Below are positions 25,574-34,271 of a stretch of DNA of 34,511 bases, piece after piece. Under the pieces are notes generated by a model. That model made no database searches, had not been told where the DNA came from, and saw only the letters and a program-made list of their open reading frames with translations. Position 1 is the first letter of the stretch. The number at the start of each line of letters is the position of its first letter. Origin of the DNA: an uncultured Collinsella sp. (GTDB lineage: Bacteria > Actinomycetota > Coriobacteriia > Coriobacteriales > Coriobacteriaceae); NCBI GenBank assembly GCA_958415525.1, contig CATYZE010000027.1, positions 1 to 34,511 on the forward strand. Reading direction: 5' to 3'. Position numbers and translations under genes: made by a program.

Positions 25574-26542
25574 ATGGCCACTTTACTTCAAGATAAATAT
25601 GAAGCTCGCAAGGCTGAGGTTAATGCTCGCTTTGAGCAGCTTCGCGCTAACGAGGAAGAGCTCAACCGAATCTTTGCCAAAATCTACAACATGGAGGGGG
25701 AGGTGCCCGTCGAGGTCGAGGACAAGTACGTTTCGGTGGCACGCATCTTCGATACCGCTGATGAGATTCCCGAGAGCTACAAGGGCAACAAATACGTGCG
25801 CACCAAGCGCGACGAGATCACCTCGCTCATAAGCTATGCCGTGGGCTGCATGTTTGGCCGCTATTCGCTGGATGTGGACGGGCTGGTCCTGGCCGGTCAG
25901 GGCGCCGCGGTCGACGACTATCTGGCCAAGATGCCCGATCCCGATCACGTGACCTTTATGCCTGATGCCGACAACGTACTGCCCATTACCGATGACGAGT
26001 ACTTTGACGACGACATCGTGCGCTACTTTATCGATTTTGTGCGCACCGTGTACGGCGAGGAGACGCTCGAGCAGAACCTGGCCTTTATTGCCGAGGCGCT
26101 CGGCGGTAAGGGTACCTCGCGCGAGGTGATCCGCACCTACTTTTTGAAGGACTTTTTTAAGGACCACTGCCAGACCTATAAGAAACGCCCCATCTACTGG
26201 CTGTTCGACAGCGGTAAGAAGAACGGTTTCAAGTGTCTTGTTTACATGCATCGCTACCAGCCTGACCTATTGGCTCGCATCCGCACCGACTATGTGCATG
26301 AGCAGCAGGAGCGCTACCGTGCCCAGATCGGCTATGCCAACGATGCCCTTGCTGGTGCCGAGCGCGGCGAGCGCGTGCGCCTGGACAAGCGCGTCAAAAA
26401 GCTCAACGACCAGCTCAAAGAGACCATTGGCTACGAGGAGAAGCTGCACCACTTGGCAGACCAGATGATTAAGATCGACCTGGATGACGGCGTCAAGGTC
26501 AACTACGCCAAGTTTCAGGATGTGCTGGCGAAGATTAAGTAA
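25574..26542 (+). CDS. pglX: PglX C-terminal part (separately translated)
   Basis: This 322-aa protein corresponds to the C-terminal quarter of type 1 PglX: DKYEARKAEVNARFEQLRANEEELNRIF, the ISYAVGCMFGRYSLD block, the DYLAKMPD/DNVLPITDDEYF segment, KDFFKDHCQTYKKRPIYWLFDSGKKNGFKCL, and the end IDLDDGVKVNYAKFQDVLAKIK. There is no gap in family coverage: the first part ends in the linker and this part begins right after it. ATG at 25574 has AAAGGA 9 bases upstream, so it is designed to be translated rather than being a dead remnant. The 140 bases between the HEPN-like stop and this start hold no recognisable promoter. Next gene: pglZ, 23 bases downstream. Confidence 0.88.
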   Translation: MATLLQDKYEARKAEVNARFEQLRANEEELNRIFAKIYNMEGEVPVEVEDKYVSVARIFDTADEIPESYKGNKYVRTKRDEITSLISYAVGCMFGRYSLDVDGLVLAGQGAAVDDYLAKMPDPDHVTFMPDADNVLPITDDEYFDDDIVRYFIDFVRTVYGEETLEQNLAFIAEALGGKGTSREVIRTYFLKDFFKDHCQTYKKRPIYWLFDSGKKNGFKCLVYMHRYQPDLLARIRTDYVHEQQERYRAQIGYANDALAGAERGERVRLDKRVKKLNDQLKETIGYEEKLHHLADQMIKIDLDDGVKVNYAKFQDVLAKIK

Positions 26543-26565
26543 CTGCAGATACGGTAAGGATATTC

Positions 26566-29274
26566 ATGCCCAAGATCGATGTAGAAGAACAGCTCAAGCT
26601 GCGATTTTTGCAACCGTTGTCCTCATGCGCGCCGCGCCGTGTTGTGGTTTGGCACGATGCGGACGGCGAGTTTGCCCCTGAGTTTGAGCGATTGGCTGCC
26701 GAGGGTTTCGACGGCGTGGGGGCAGATGACGGCGCTATGCCCGCTCACGGTGACTTTGAACGCCCGGTTAGGTTTGTTGAGGCCTGCGAGGGCCGCATGT
26801 TTGCCGTCAAAAAACTTATCAACCGCGATGACCTTGCGAGCGATATCTTGCTGTATCGTCGTTGCCCGCGGGGCGGGCTTGAGGGCGATTGGCTTGCCGA
26901 TGTTGAGCTGTATGCCGATCGGTTTCAGGCCGACTATCTTTCGCTTTTGGCCGATCAGCTGTGTATCGAGAATATCGATGCCGTGCGCGAGAGCCTGCGC
27001 GAGCACAAGGCGTTCTTTGATGCCAAGACCCGCTGCGCTAAGTTTGTCGCTTGCGTTCCGCATGCCTCGGGCGCATCCGATATCGAACTCGGCATCCTTA
27101 CGGTGATTTTTGGTGGTAAAGAGCTTGGCGACGCGCGGCCCGCGTTTGTACTGCGCGGCTGCATGACCACGCTGCTGCACAAGGGCCCCGAGGCGCTGGC
27201 CGAGTTGGTGGACAAGTACTGCGTGCGCGATGTCCTCTCTGCCTTTTTGCTGCGCTGCTATGGGTTTGAGGGCCCGCTGTATGAGCGTGACTCATTGCTT
27301 ATGCTTGCATCCCATGTGCTCCTTACAGCGGCGTCTACCGCGCTTCCCGAGGGAGCGCTCAAGGGACTCGAAAGCTATGTGGCTCCCGCCTACGGCCCCT
27401 ATTGCCTTGAGGCGGTGCGCACGTGGGACCAGGCCGCCGATACCCAGGCGTCGAGCGAGGACCTATTTGAGATTTGCCGTTTGGTTGAGGACGCCCGCGG
27501 ACTCTTTGCACGGTTCGAGACCTTGCCGATCGATGCGCTGGCCTCGCTTGATGTGTTCCCGTGCGTCAATGAGGCTGTGCTCTCGCAGCTGTTCTGCTCG
27601 TTTGCGCAAGGTGCAGACCGTGTTGAGGATGCGCGTGCCTTTGTGGCGCGTCGCTGCGACCTAAGCTGGTACCGTCGTGTCGAGAGCTACTTTGACCTGC
27701 TTGTCGCTGTGGCCGATATGTGCGCGTTTAGGCAGACGCACACGGGCGGGTTCCATCTGGCGCAGTCCCAGCAGGTGTGGGATGCCTATTCGTCCGATTG
27801 GTATGCCATGGACGCTGCCTATCGCCATATGTGCACCGCGTATCTGCGGGCACGCTCCGTCGAGTGCGATGCGCTCGAGGAACCTGCCCGCGCCGTGGCG
27901 GACTGGGCGGAGAATCTCTACAGCAACTGGTTCTTGGCGGATGCCAATGCCTGCTGGGCGGCTGCTGCGCAAGGGGAGTGGGCCGATTGCGGCTACATCG
28001 ATGGTCCCGCACGGCAGGATGAGTTTTACTGGCATGTGCTGCCCGCCTTTGTGGGTTCTGCCAAAACAACGGTCGTTATCGTGAGCGATGCGCTGCGCTA
28101 TGAGGTTGCCCGCGACGTTGCGGCGCTGCTCGAGCGCGAACGCGGCGGCAACGTCAAGGTTTCTAGCATGCAGGCGGTCTTTCCCTCCATTACCGAGGTG
28201 GGCATGCCTGCGCTGCTGCCGCACCAGGTGCTTGAGCTTGCAGAGGATGGCGCGTTTGTGTTGGCTGACGGCATGCCCACTGCGACGACTCCGCAGCGCG
28301 AGGCCGTACTTACCCACGTTGAGCCCACGGCCCGCGCTTTGCGCTCGAGCGCATACCTCAACATGGCGGGAACCGAGCGCAAAGCGCTGCTCAAAGACTC
28401 CAGGCTCGTTTATCTCTACCACAACAAGATCGACGCCACGGGCGAGAAGGCAGCTACGCAGGATGACGTTTTCGATGCCTGCGCGGACACCGTGGAGGAA
28501 CTTGCCGCGTTGGCGCGCCGCGTGTGCACCGACGCCCCGGGCGCGCGTGTTGTTATAACGGCGGATCACGGCTTCATCTACACGCGTCGTGAGCTCAACG
28601 AGTGCCAGATGCTCGGCAAGCCAGACCTACCCTTCCTTGACGCTCCTGTCATGCACGGCAAGCGTCATCTGGTGGTGCCCAACGAGGCCGTGGCCAAGCT
28701 TTCGGAAGAGGCATGCGAGGTGTTTGTTAATGTTGGCATGGGACGTTTAGGTGCCGGTTTTGAGGGATTTGCCCCGCGCGAGAACGTGCACTTCAAGCGT
28801 CCCGGCGGCACTAACAACTACGTCCACGGCGGCATGAGCCTGCAGGAGCTTTGCGTGCCCGTTATCGGATTTTGGCGTGCGCGCTCGGGTTCCAAGGACT
28901 TTGTCGATACGCGCGTGGCGACGCTGCGCGTGCTAAGCGAGGGACGCCGAGTGACCAACTCGCTCTTCTCGGTCAACTTGATCCAGGAAGAACCCGCCCA
29001 AGGCAAGGTCTTGCCGTGCGAGTATGAGCTGGTGTTTACCGACGCAAGCGGCAACGAGGTGAGCGATACGGTCAAGGCGCATGCCAACAAGACTTCTGTT
29101 AATTCGCAAGAGCGCGTAGTGCATGCCAAGTTTGCGCTGCGTGCGGCGGATGGATTCTCGGCAAAGGGTCCGTACTATCTGGTCTGCCGCGAGCGCGAGA
29201 CGGGCAAGATCGTTTGGCGCGAGACGTACACCATCGCTGTTTCGTTTGCCCCTGTTGCTGACTTTGGTTTTTAG
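26566..29274 (+). CDS. pglZ: PglZ, alkaline-phosphatase-fold protein, BREX type 1
   Basis: PglZ is a core BREX protein of the alkaline phosphatase superfamily; related PglZ proteins have metal-dependent nuclease activity. In the 902-aa product the superfamily's metal-binding elements are visible: VVIVSDALRYEVA (S507, D508), SITEVGMPALLPH with the threonine nucleophile position, and VVITADHGFIYTRR (D667, H668), followed by KRHLVVPNEAV and GTNNYVHGGMSLQELCVPV. The first 480 residues are the helical N-terminal part typical of type 1. ATG has AAGGA upstream. Its stop codon overlaps the Shine-Dalgarno of brxL (TAGGAG). Confidence 0.95.
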   Translation: MPKIDVEEQLKLRFLQPLSSCAPRRVVVWHDADGEFAPEFERLAAEGFDGVGADDGAMPAHGDFERPVRFVEACEGRMFAVKKLINRDDLASDILLYRRCPRGGLEGDWLADVELYADRFQADYLSLLADQLCIENIDAVRESLREHKAFFDAKTRCAKFVACVPHASGASDIELGILTVIFGGKELGDARPAFVLRGCMTTLLHKGPEALAELVDKYCVRDVLSAFLLRCYGFEGPLYERDSLLMLASHVLLTAASTALPEGALKGLESYVAPAYGPYCLEAVRTWDQAADTQASSEDLFEICRLVEDARGLFARFETLPIDALASLDVFPCVNEAVLSQLFCSFAQGADRVEDARAFVARRCDLSWYRRVESYFDLLVAVADMCAFRQTHTGGFHLAQSQQVWDAYSSDWYAMDAAYRHMCTAYLRARSVECDALEEPARAVADWAENLYSNWFLADANACWAAAAQGEWADCGYIDGPARQDEFYWHVLPAFVGSAKTTVVIVSDALRYEVARDVAALLERERGGNVKVSSMQAVFPSITEVGMPALLPHQVLELAEDGAFVLADGMPTATTPQREAVLTHVEPTARALRSSAYLNMAGTERKALLKDSRLVYLYHNKIDATGEKAATQDDVFDACADTVEELAALARRVCTDAPGARVVITADHGFIYTRRELNECQMLGKPDLPFLDAPVMHGKRHLVVPNEAVAKLSEEACEVFVNVGMGRLGAGFEGFAPRENVHFKRPGGTNNYVHGGMSLQELCVPVIGFWRARSGSKDFVDTRVATLRVLSEGRRVTNSLFSVNLIQEEPAQGKVLPCEYELVFTDASGNEVSDTVKAHANKTSVNSQERVVHAKFALRAADGFSAKGPYYLVCRERETGKIVWRETYTIAVSFAPVADFGF

Positions 29275-29285
29275 GAGTGTGCCCT

Positions 29286-31652
29286 ATGTTTGATAACCAT
29301 GACGACGATCTGTGGGAAGTTCCCTCGATTGATGTGGATGTGCCGGTGGAGGGTGTGGTGCCTGCGGAGGCCGCGCCTGCTGCGGAGGCCCCGGCGACTG
29401 AGGCTGTTGCGCCTGCCCCGGAGCCGGTTGCTGCCGCGCCCGTTGAGGCTGCGGTGAACGCCGAGGACGAATTCTCGACCGACGGTTATGATCAGGCTGT
29501 GGCCGAGGCTCCTGAGGACGACGGCTACGACATGGATGGGTTGGACGGCAAGCTGCTTGAGCACTTTGCTGGCAAGATCGTGCGCAAGGACCTGACGGCC
29601 CTTATGAAGCGCGGCGCCAACGTGCCCACCTTTGTGCTGGAGTACCTGCTGGGTATGTACTGCTCAACCGACGACGAGGATGCCGTGGCGGAGGGCCTGG
29701 GGCGCATCCGCAAGATCCTCACCGATAACTACGTGCGTCCCGACGAGTCCGAGCGCATTAAGTCCAAGATTCGCGAGCTGGGTCGCTTTACCATCATCGA
29801 TAAGGTGACGGCCAAGCTCGACGAGTACAAAGACATCTACGCGGCGTCGTTTGCCAACCTGACCATTGAGCCGTTTGTGATGCCTGCCGAGTACGTGCGC
29901 GACTATTCCAAGATTCTCCAGGGTGGTATTTGGTGCATTATGAGCATCGAGTATCGTCGTCCCATGGAAGAGGAAGACGAGTTTGGCATGGAAGTCTTTG
30001 GCGACGATGCGCCTCGCCGCTCCAAGGCCAAGCGCAAAAAGCGCGGGCCCGAGGACTCTCCGTTTAGCGTGGCGTCGCTCACGCCCATCCAGATGCCCAA
30101 CCTGGACCTGGACGCCATGATCGAGGAGCGTCAGTATTTCTCGCGCGACGAGTGGCTCAACATGCTGCTGCGCTCTGCCGGCTATGAGCCCAGCGAGCTT
30201 TCGGAGAAGGAGCGCCTGCACTTTATCGAGCGCATGGTGCCGCTGATCGAGCGCAACTACAATCTGTGCGAGCTTGGTCCCCGCGGCACCGGCAAGAGCC
30301 ATATCTACAAAGAGGTCTCGCCTTACGCCATCTTGCTTTCGGGCGGCCAGACCACCACGGCCAACCTGTTCGGCCGCATGAACTCCATGCGCGCCGATCG
30401 CGTGGGCTTGGTGGGCCATTGGGATTGCGTGACGTTCGACGAGGTCGCCGGCATGCGCTTTAAGGACACCAACGCCGTGCAGATCATGAAGGACTACATG
30501 GCCAGCGGCAGCTACGCGCGTGGCCGCGACCAGATTAACGCCGATGCCTCCATGGTCTTTGAGGGCAACATCAACGACACCGTGCAAAACGTCCTTAAGA
30601 CCACGCACCTGTTTGACCCGTTCCCGCCGGAGTTCAACAACGATTCGGCCTTCTTCGACCGTATCCACTATTACCTGCCGGGCTGGGAGATTCCCAAGAT
30701 GCGGTCGAGCCTGCTGACCGGGCATTATGGTCTGATCACCGACTGCCTGTCAGAGTTTTGCAGGGAGATGCGCCGCAAGGACTTTACGCACCATATCGAC
30801 CGTTACTTCCGCTTTAACAGCGACTTTAACAAGCGCGACGAGATCGCCGTGCGCAAGACCTTTAGCGGCCTGGCCAAGCTCCTGTTCCCCGACGAAGCCA
30901 TGGACAAGGACGACGTGCGCTGGCTGTTGGATTACGCCATCGAGGGCCGTCGCCGCGTAAAGGAGCAGCTCAAGATTATGGCGGGCGTCGAGTTTATCGA
31001 CGTTAACCTGGGCTATATGGATGCCGACAACCCGCAGGATGTGCATGTGGTGCGCGTGCCCGAGCAGAGCGAGGACACGCTGATTCCCGACGGGCCGCTG
31101 CTGTCCGGCCACGTGTTTGGCGTGGGCAGGTCGCAGGGCGGCGAGGTTGCCGTGTACAAGCTGGAGAATAAGGCCGTTGCCGGCGAGTGCAAGTTTAAGC
31201 ACGAGGGCGTGGCCTTTAACAAGCCGGTGCGCGATACGCTGGAAGCCGCGTTCGACAACTTTGTGAACCTGGCGAACCGCGTGGCGCCGGGCATGCACAT
31301 TGGCTCCAAGGATTATCTGCTGTTCTACAACGACCTGCAGAGCAAGGGCCTGTCCGAGGAAGTTTCGCTCGCCGAGTTTGTGGGCCTTTGCTCTGCGGCG
31401 TGCAACCGCCCGGTGATGCCCGCGCTGGCGATTCCGGGAATCTTGCGCATGTCGGGTTCTATGGACGAGATCCGAGGGCTCGAGGACATTATGCGCGTGG
31501 CCAAAAACGCCGGCGCCAAGCGCGTGATTTTGCCGCTGAGCGCCATCGCGGGCTTGCAGAGTGTTTCGTCCGAGATTATTTCGGGACTGAGTCCGGTGTT
31601 CTACATGGATGGTGACCCGGTTGATGCCGCGAAGAAGGCGCTGGATCTGTAG
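29286..31652 (+). CDS. brxL: BrxL, Lon-like AAA+ protein, BREX type 1
   Basis: BrxL is an AAA+ ring protein with a Lon-protease-like C-terminal domain, known to bind DNA. The 788-aa product has Walker A G331-P-R-G-T-G-K-S338, Walker B VTFDE (D385, E386), and the C-terminal Lon-like part with the serine in LCSAACNRP and the lysine in AGAKRVILP. It is about 100 residues longer than usual: an N-terminal Ala/Pro/Glu-rich low-complexity tail (about residues 15-60) precedes the normal start region (LDGKLLEHFAGKIVRKDLT). ATG at 29286 follows AGGAG; the GTG at 29277 lies inside that Shine-Dalgarno. It is the last core BREX gene. Confidence 0.94.
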   Translation: MFDNHDDDLWEVPSIDVDVPVEGVVPAEAAPAAEAPATEAVAPAPEPVAAAPVEAAVNAEDEFSTDGYDQAVAEAPEDDGYDMDGLDGKLLEHFAGKIVRKDLTALMKRGANVPTFVLEYLLGMYCSTDDEDAVAEGLGRIRKILTDNYVRPDESERIKSKIRELGRFTIIDKVTAKLDEYKDIYAASFANLTIEPFVMPAEYVRDYSKILQGGIWCIMSIEYRRPMEEEDEFGMEVFGDDAPRRSKAKRKKRGPEDSPFSVASLTPIQMPNLDLDAMIEERQYFSRDEWLNMLLRSAGYEPSELSEKERLHFIERMVPLIERNYNLCELGPRGTGKSHIYKEVSPYAILLSGGQTTTANLFGRMNSMRADRVGLVGHWDCVTFDEVAGMRFKDTNAVQIMKDYMASGSYARGRDQINADASMVFEGNINDTVQNVLKTTHLFDPFPPEFNNDSAFFDRIHYYLPGWEIPKMRSSLLTGHYGLITDCLSEFCREMRRKDFTHHIDRYFRFNSDFNKRDEIAVRKTFSGLAKLLFPDEAMDKDDVRWLLDYAIEGRRRVKEQLKIMAGVEFIDVNLGYMDADNPQDVHVVRVPEQSEDTLIPDGPLLSGHVFGVGRSQGGEVAVYKLENKAVAGECKFKHEGVAFNKPVRDTLEAAFDNFVNLANRVAPGMHIGSKDYLLFYNDLQSKGLSEEVSLAEFVGLCSAACNRPVMPALAIPGILRMSGSMDEIRGLEDIMRVAKNAGAKRVILPLSAIAGLQSVSSEIISGLSPVFYMDGDPVDAAKKALDL

Positions 31653-31726
31653 GAGTGCGGGCGTGCGGGCTTGCGTGCGCGTGGGCCCGCGGGCGTGTTG
31701 GCGTGTTCGAGTAGGGAGGCCTTGCC

Positions 31727-33091
31727 ATGGCGAGCGAGCGTTCTGTTGGCGAGTTGCTCGACGAGCTGTTTGGCTTTGAGTCGGTAGCCAAGCGTCAGAC
31801 GGCGCTTGAGCAGCACGATCGCGGTGAGCTGGTGCGCAGGGCGCGCTCCCGCGAGCTGCTGGGCGTGCTTAGGGGCGTCGAGGCTTCCGAGCACGCTGCG
31901 TGCGAGTCTGCCGTGCGGGCTGTTGACGGGTATGTTCGCCGTGTTGAGGGCGCCGCGCTTGCACGCGCTCGCAAGCGGGCGGGCATTGTTGGTCCGCTGC
32001 GGATGGAGCGCCGCTATGCTGCCTTTTTGCGCATGGAGGACAAGGCCGAGTTGCTGGCCCGTTTGGAGCAGACGCTTGCGTTTATCGAGGTAAAGCTGCG
32101 TGCGAATACGGCGGAAAAGGTGCGCGCGGCGTACGATGCTGCGGGGGCTATGGTGCTGCAGGACGTGGCACGCCTGAGTGACGTGCGCGTTGTGGATGCC
32201 GTGCCCCTGGATGCCGATCTGCTATGTACGCAGTTGGAGCAGTTGCGTTGTGCCGCCGACGCGACGGACCTTGCGGGTATGATCACAGCGACGTTTGAGT
32301 CCGAGCTGAGTGCGACGGGGTCGCTGGGCGCTGACGGGTTTACGGACGATTTGGCTGGCGATGTTGCTGGTGACGTGGCGTTGGAGCGTGAACTTACCAA
32401 CGTGCGCGGCGCTGCGCAGCGAGCGCGCTTGGCGGCGCAGGCGTATCGGGCCGAGCGCGCCACCCGCGTTGCGGGGAGCACGGTGGAGCCGGTATCGTTG
32501 CCCGAGTCTGCGTGCGCTGCGTGCGAGACGGCGTGCGATGCCGGAGAGCTTTCCGAGTTGCTCGCTCAGGTTAAGAAGTCGTTTGAGACCTACCGTCGTG
32601 TTGTTGCCGACGGCGGGTTGTTCTGCGCGTTTGGCACGGGCTCGCCGCACGGCATTTGTTGTGGTACGAGCTATTTGGACTACGATTCTCGGCTTGATGA
32701 AGACGTGCTGGTGGGCGAGTGCGATGGTGCAACCAGGCATACTGTTCGGCATGAGGTTGCGATCCCCGAGCTGGTGGATGGGGCTTCTGCCGAGGGCGGC
32801 GATTCGCTCAAGGTTGCCGTGGCGCGCATGCGCGAGTTTAACGGGCGTCGCTACGATGGTGTGCTGGATGAGGATCCTGCGCGCCACGTGAATGCGTTTT
32901 GGTATGGACTTAAAAAGCTCAGCCAGTATTGCGAGGCCGCCGTGCGTGTGGATGAGCGTGCTTGGGATTGCTTTATCGATAAGGTGCAGTTCGCCTACGA
33001 TGAGCCCGTGGGACGTTTGGCTGCACAGATGGACGACAAGCAGGTTGCGGCTTTTGTTGCTGCCGTGGATGAGCTTGGCGCTGCTGAGTAG
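31727..33091 (+). CDS. Unknown protein downstream of brxL
   Basis: I do not recognise this 454-aa protein. It begins with helical, Arg/Ala/Glu-rich sequence (about 1-160) that looks like coiled-coil, continues with an acidic region (about 180-225), and ends with a more globular part with Trp/Tyr (FETYRR, RMREFNGRRYDGVL, HVNAFWYGLKKLSQYCEAAVRVDERAWDCFIDKVQFAYDEP). Cysteines C263, C266, C270, C300, C311 and C312 could bind metal. ATG has AGGGAGG 7 bases upstream. It is 74 bases after brxL and followed 28 bases later by a small ORF, on the same strand; it is a candidate BREX accessory gene by position only. Confidence 0.65.
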   Translation: MASERSVGELLDELFGFESVAKRQTALEQHDRGELVRRARSRELLGVLRGVEASEHAACESAVRAVDGYVRRVEGAALARARKRAGIVGPLRMERRYAAFLRMEDKAELLARLEQTLAFIEVKLRANTAEKVRAAYDAAGAMVLQDVARLSDVRVVDAVPLDADLLCTQLEQLRCAADATDLAGMITATFESELSATGSLGADGFTDDLAGDVAGDVALERELTNVRGAAQRARLAAQAYRAERATRVAGSTVEPVSLPESACAACETACDAGELSELLAQVKKSFETYRRVVADGGLFCAFGTGSPHGICCGTSYLDYDSRLDEDVLVGECDGATRHTVRHEVAIPELVDGASAEGGDSLKVAVARMREFNGRRYDGVLDEDPARHVNAFWYGLKKLSQYCEAAVRVDERAWDCFIDKVQFAYDEPVGRLAAQMDDKQVAAFVAAVDELGAAE

Positions 33092-33119
33092 GGGTCCTGG
33101 CCTGGTAGGAGGTTTCATC

Positions 33120-33332
33120 ATGAAGATCGAAGTTGACGTAGATCAGCTGCGCGAGAGCCTGCTCGACCGCGCGGGGTCTGCGGCAGGCGTGGGCTTTCCG
33201 GCCGCCATGCTCGACGTGATGGATATCGAGGACGAGTCGCCCCAAGAGCTCCTAGCCCGAGCCGAACGCGAAGGCCTCGACCCCCGCGACCTTGCCGTCG
33301 ATGACGACTGCGGAGCGTCTGACGACTGGTGA
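33120..33332 (+). CDS. Small acidic protein at the end of the BREX cluster
   Basis: This 70-aa acidic protein (MKIEVDVDQLRESLLDRAG...; many Asp/Glu, ending DDDCGASDDW) is unknown. A helix-like centre (PQELLARAEREGL) and an acidic tail are the only features. The ATG has GTAGGAGG upstream, the best ribosome binding site of the area, supporting expression. It is 28 bases downstream of the 454-aa ORF and its stop codon is part of a short palindrome shared with the stop codon of the opposing DUF3800 gene. Small acidic proteins can be partners or DNA mimics, but nothing here proves that. Confidence 0.65.
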   Translation: MKIEVDVDQLRESLLDRAGSAAGVGFPAAMLDVMDIEDESPQELLARAEREGLDPRDLAVDDDCGASDDW

Positions 33333-33342
33333 CCCCGGGTCA
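33330..33342. repeat. Palindrome covering two opposing stop codons
   Basis: TGACCCCGGGTCA is a perfect dyad (6-base arms around one C). Its left TGA is the stop of the small acidic protein and its right TCA is the stop of the DUF3800 gene. It is too short to be a good terminator. Confidence 0.7.
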
Positions 33343-34017
33343 GTTCATCCTTTTCTTCCTGAGATATAAGAGAAATCCCTTTTTGAACGTCCTTCGGGTT
33401 CCAAAAAATAGCCGATCAGTCTTTGTATCTTCCTTGCTGTCAAACTTGATAGCCGTTAGCTCGATCGTACAGATGTAGTCAGCAACTTGGAATAGCCGGT
33501 AGGCTCGTGGTGTGGCTTCTCGGTATACGATGACATCCCTTGCTAGAACGTACTCAAGCGCAGAATGAATGACCTCCGTTACAATCGGTTGGCCGTTGTC
33601 GTAGTAAATCTTAACGGTGTCGTATCGCTGGAAGAATTCTAGATGGTCGAAAAGTTCAACTGTGAGGTCTCGCCTCATTCTCTCCGCGAGACCGTTTTGA
33701 TTGCCGGCGAATTCGCTCATTCGGTATTGCAGACAGAGATAGCGTATGGGGAGATGCTGAATGAACGCGCGAAATGCGCTCAACATGTGCCTTCGCTGCT
33801 CCTTGGGAAGATCTTTGTAGTCGCCGTTTCCATTCAGTAGGGGTCCTGCATGAAAAGGCGTATTGGGAAGCGAGGACTGCGACAGGGCGCGTTCGTAGCG
33901 GTCAATGCGTTCAACGATTGCATCGTTTTGATCGTGAAAAACGAGGGTGACGAGGTAGTAGTTGGAGACGCCTCCGAGGTCGCCAGATTCGTCAACAAAG
34001 ACGGAGAGTTCGCTCAT
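33340..34017 (-). CDS. DUF3800 protein (RNase H-like fold)
   Basis: This 225-aa protein has the DUF3800 pattern: FVDESGDLG at the N-terminus (D6, E7, D10 as acidic metal-binding candidates), TPFHAGPLL in the middle, a second acidic strand KIYYDNGQP, and the C-terminal QVADYICTIEL with the conserved Asp, followed by a basic tail (TRRTFKKGFLLYLRKKRMN). The fold is predicted RNase H-like, so it may cut nucleic acid, but the function is unknown. I start at the ATG at 34017, which follows GGAGG at 6-base spacing; a frame from 34038 includes that site. The gene is directly downstream of a hairpin-terminator RNA unit that can also mask this Shine-Dalgarno. DUF3800 genes are known to associate with several structured RNA motifs. 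Confidence 0.85.
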   Translation of the reverse strand: MSELSVFVDESGDLGGVSNYYLVTLVFHDQNDAIVERIDRYERALSQSSLPNTPFHAGPLLNGNGDYKDLPKEQRRHMLSAFRAFIQHLPIRYLCLQYRMSEFAGNQNGLAERMRRDLTVELFDHLEFFQRYDTVKIYYDNGQPIVTEVIHSALEYVLARDVIVYREATPRAYRLFQVADYICTIELTAIKFDSKEDTKTDRLFFGTRRTFKKGFLLYLRKKRMN

Positions 34018-34020
34018 GAT

Positions 34021-34076
34021 GGGCCTCCATTTTTGCAAAAAAATGCCGGGGGTAAGACCCCGGCTCTTGGAGGCCC
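34021..34076 (-). promoter_or_regulatory. Leader structure that can sequester the DUF3800 Shine-Dalgarno
   Basis: In the transcript the 9 bases GGGCCUCCA (34076-34068) are perfectly complementary to UGGAGGCCC (34029-34021), which contains the GGAGG ribosome binding site of the DUF3800 gene. Between them lies the terminator hairpin of RNA unit 1. Read-through past the terminator would thus give an mRNA whose start is closed unless the helix opens. Confidence 0.65.
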
Positions 34077-34129
34077 CTCTTTTGGAGGGAACCGTATTCT
34101 TTATACCATGAGATAAGGGGTGCTTTCAA
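34037..34129 (-). ncRNA. DUF3800-associated RNA unit, copy 1
   Basis: On the minus strand a promoter (-35 TTGAAA at 34129-34124, 18 bases, -10 TATAAA at 34105-34100) leads into a predicted transcript of about 57 nt: hairpin 1 CCCUC/GAGGG with a CAAAA loop (34089-34075), the linker CCUCCAAGA, hairpin 2 GCCGGGG/CCCCGGC (34064-34045) and seven U (34043-34037). This is a complete small transcription unit ending 20 bases before the DUF3800 start. Two further copies lie to the right. Confidence 0.75.
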
Positions 34130-34271
34130 GTAACATTATAATAAGCAAACATATGTTCGTCAAACTACCTGCGAAAAGTCCTTAGCCGTCCAGAGGTGGG
34201 TAGAGCGGCTCGTAAATTGCTGACGCAATGGGCCGGCGTTTTCCCGAGAAGTATTTAGTCTTGACTCGCAT
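34130..34271. other. Spacer between RNA copies 1 and 2
   Basis: No gene is supported. The left part is AT-rich and nothing repeats the adjacent RNA units. Confidence 0.4.
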
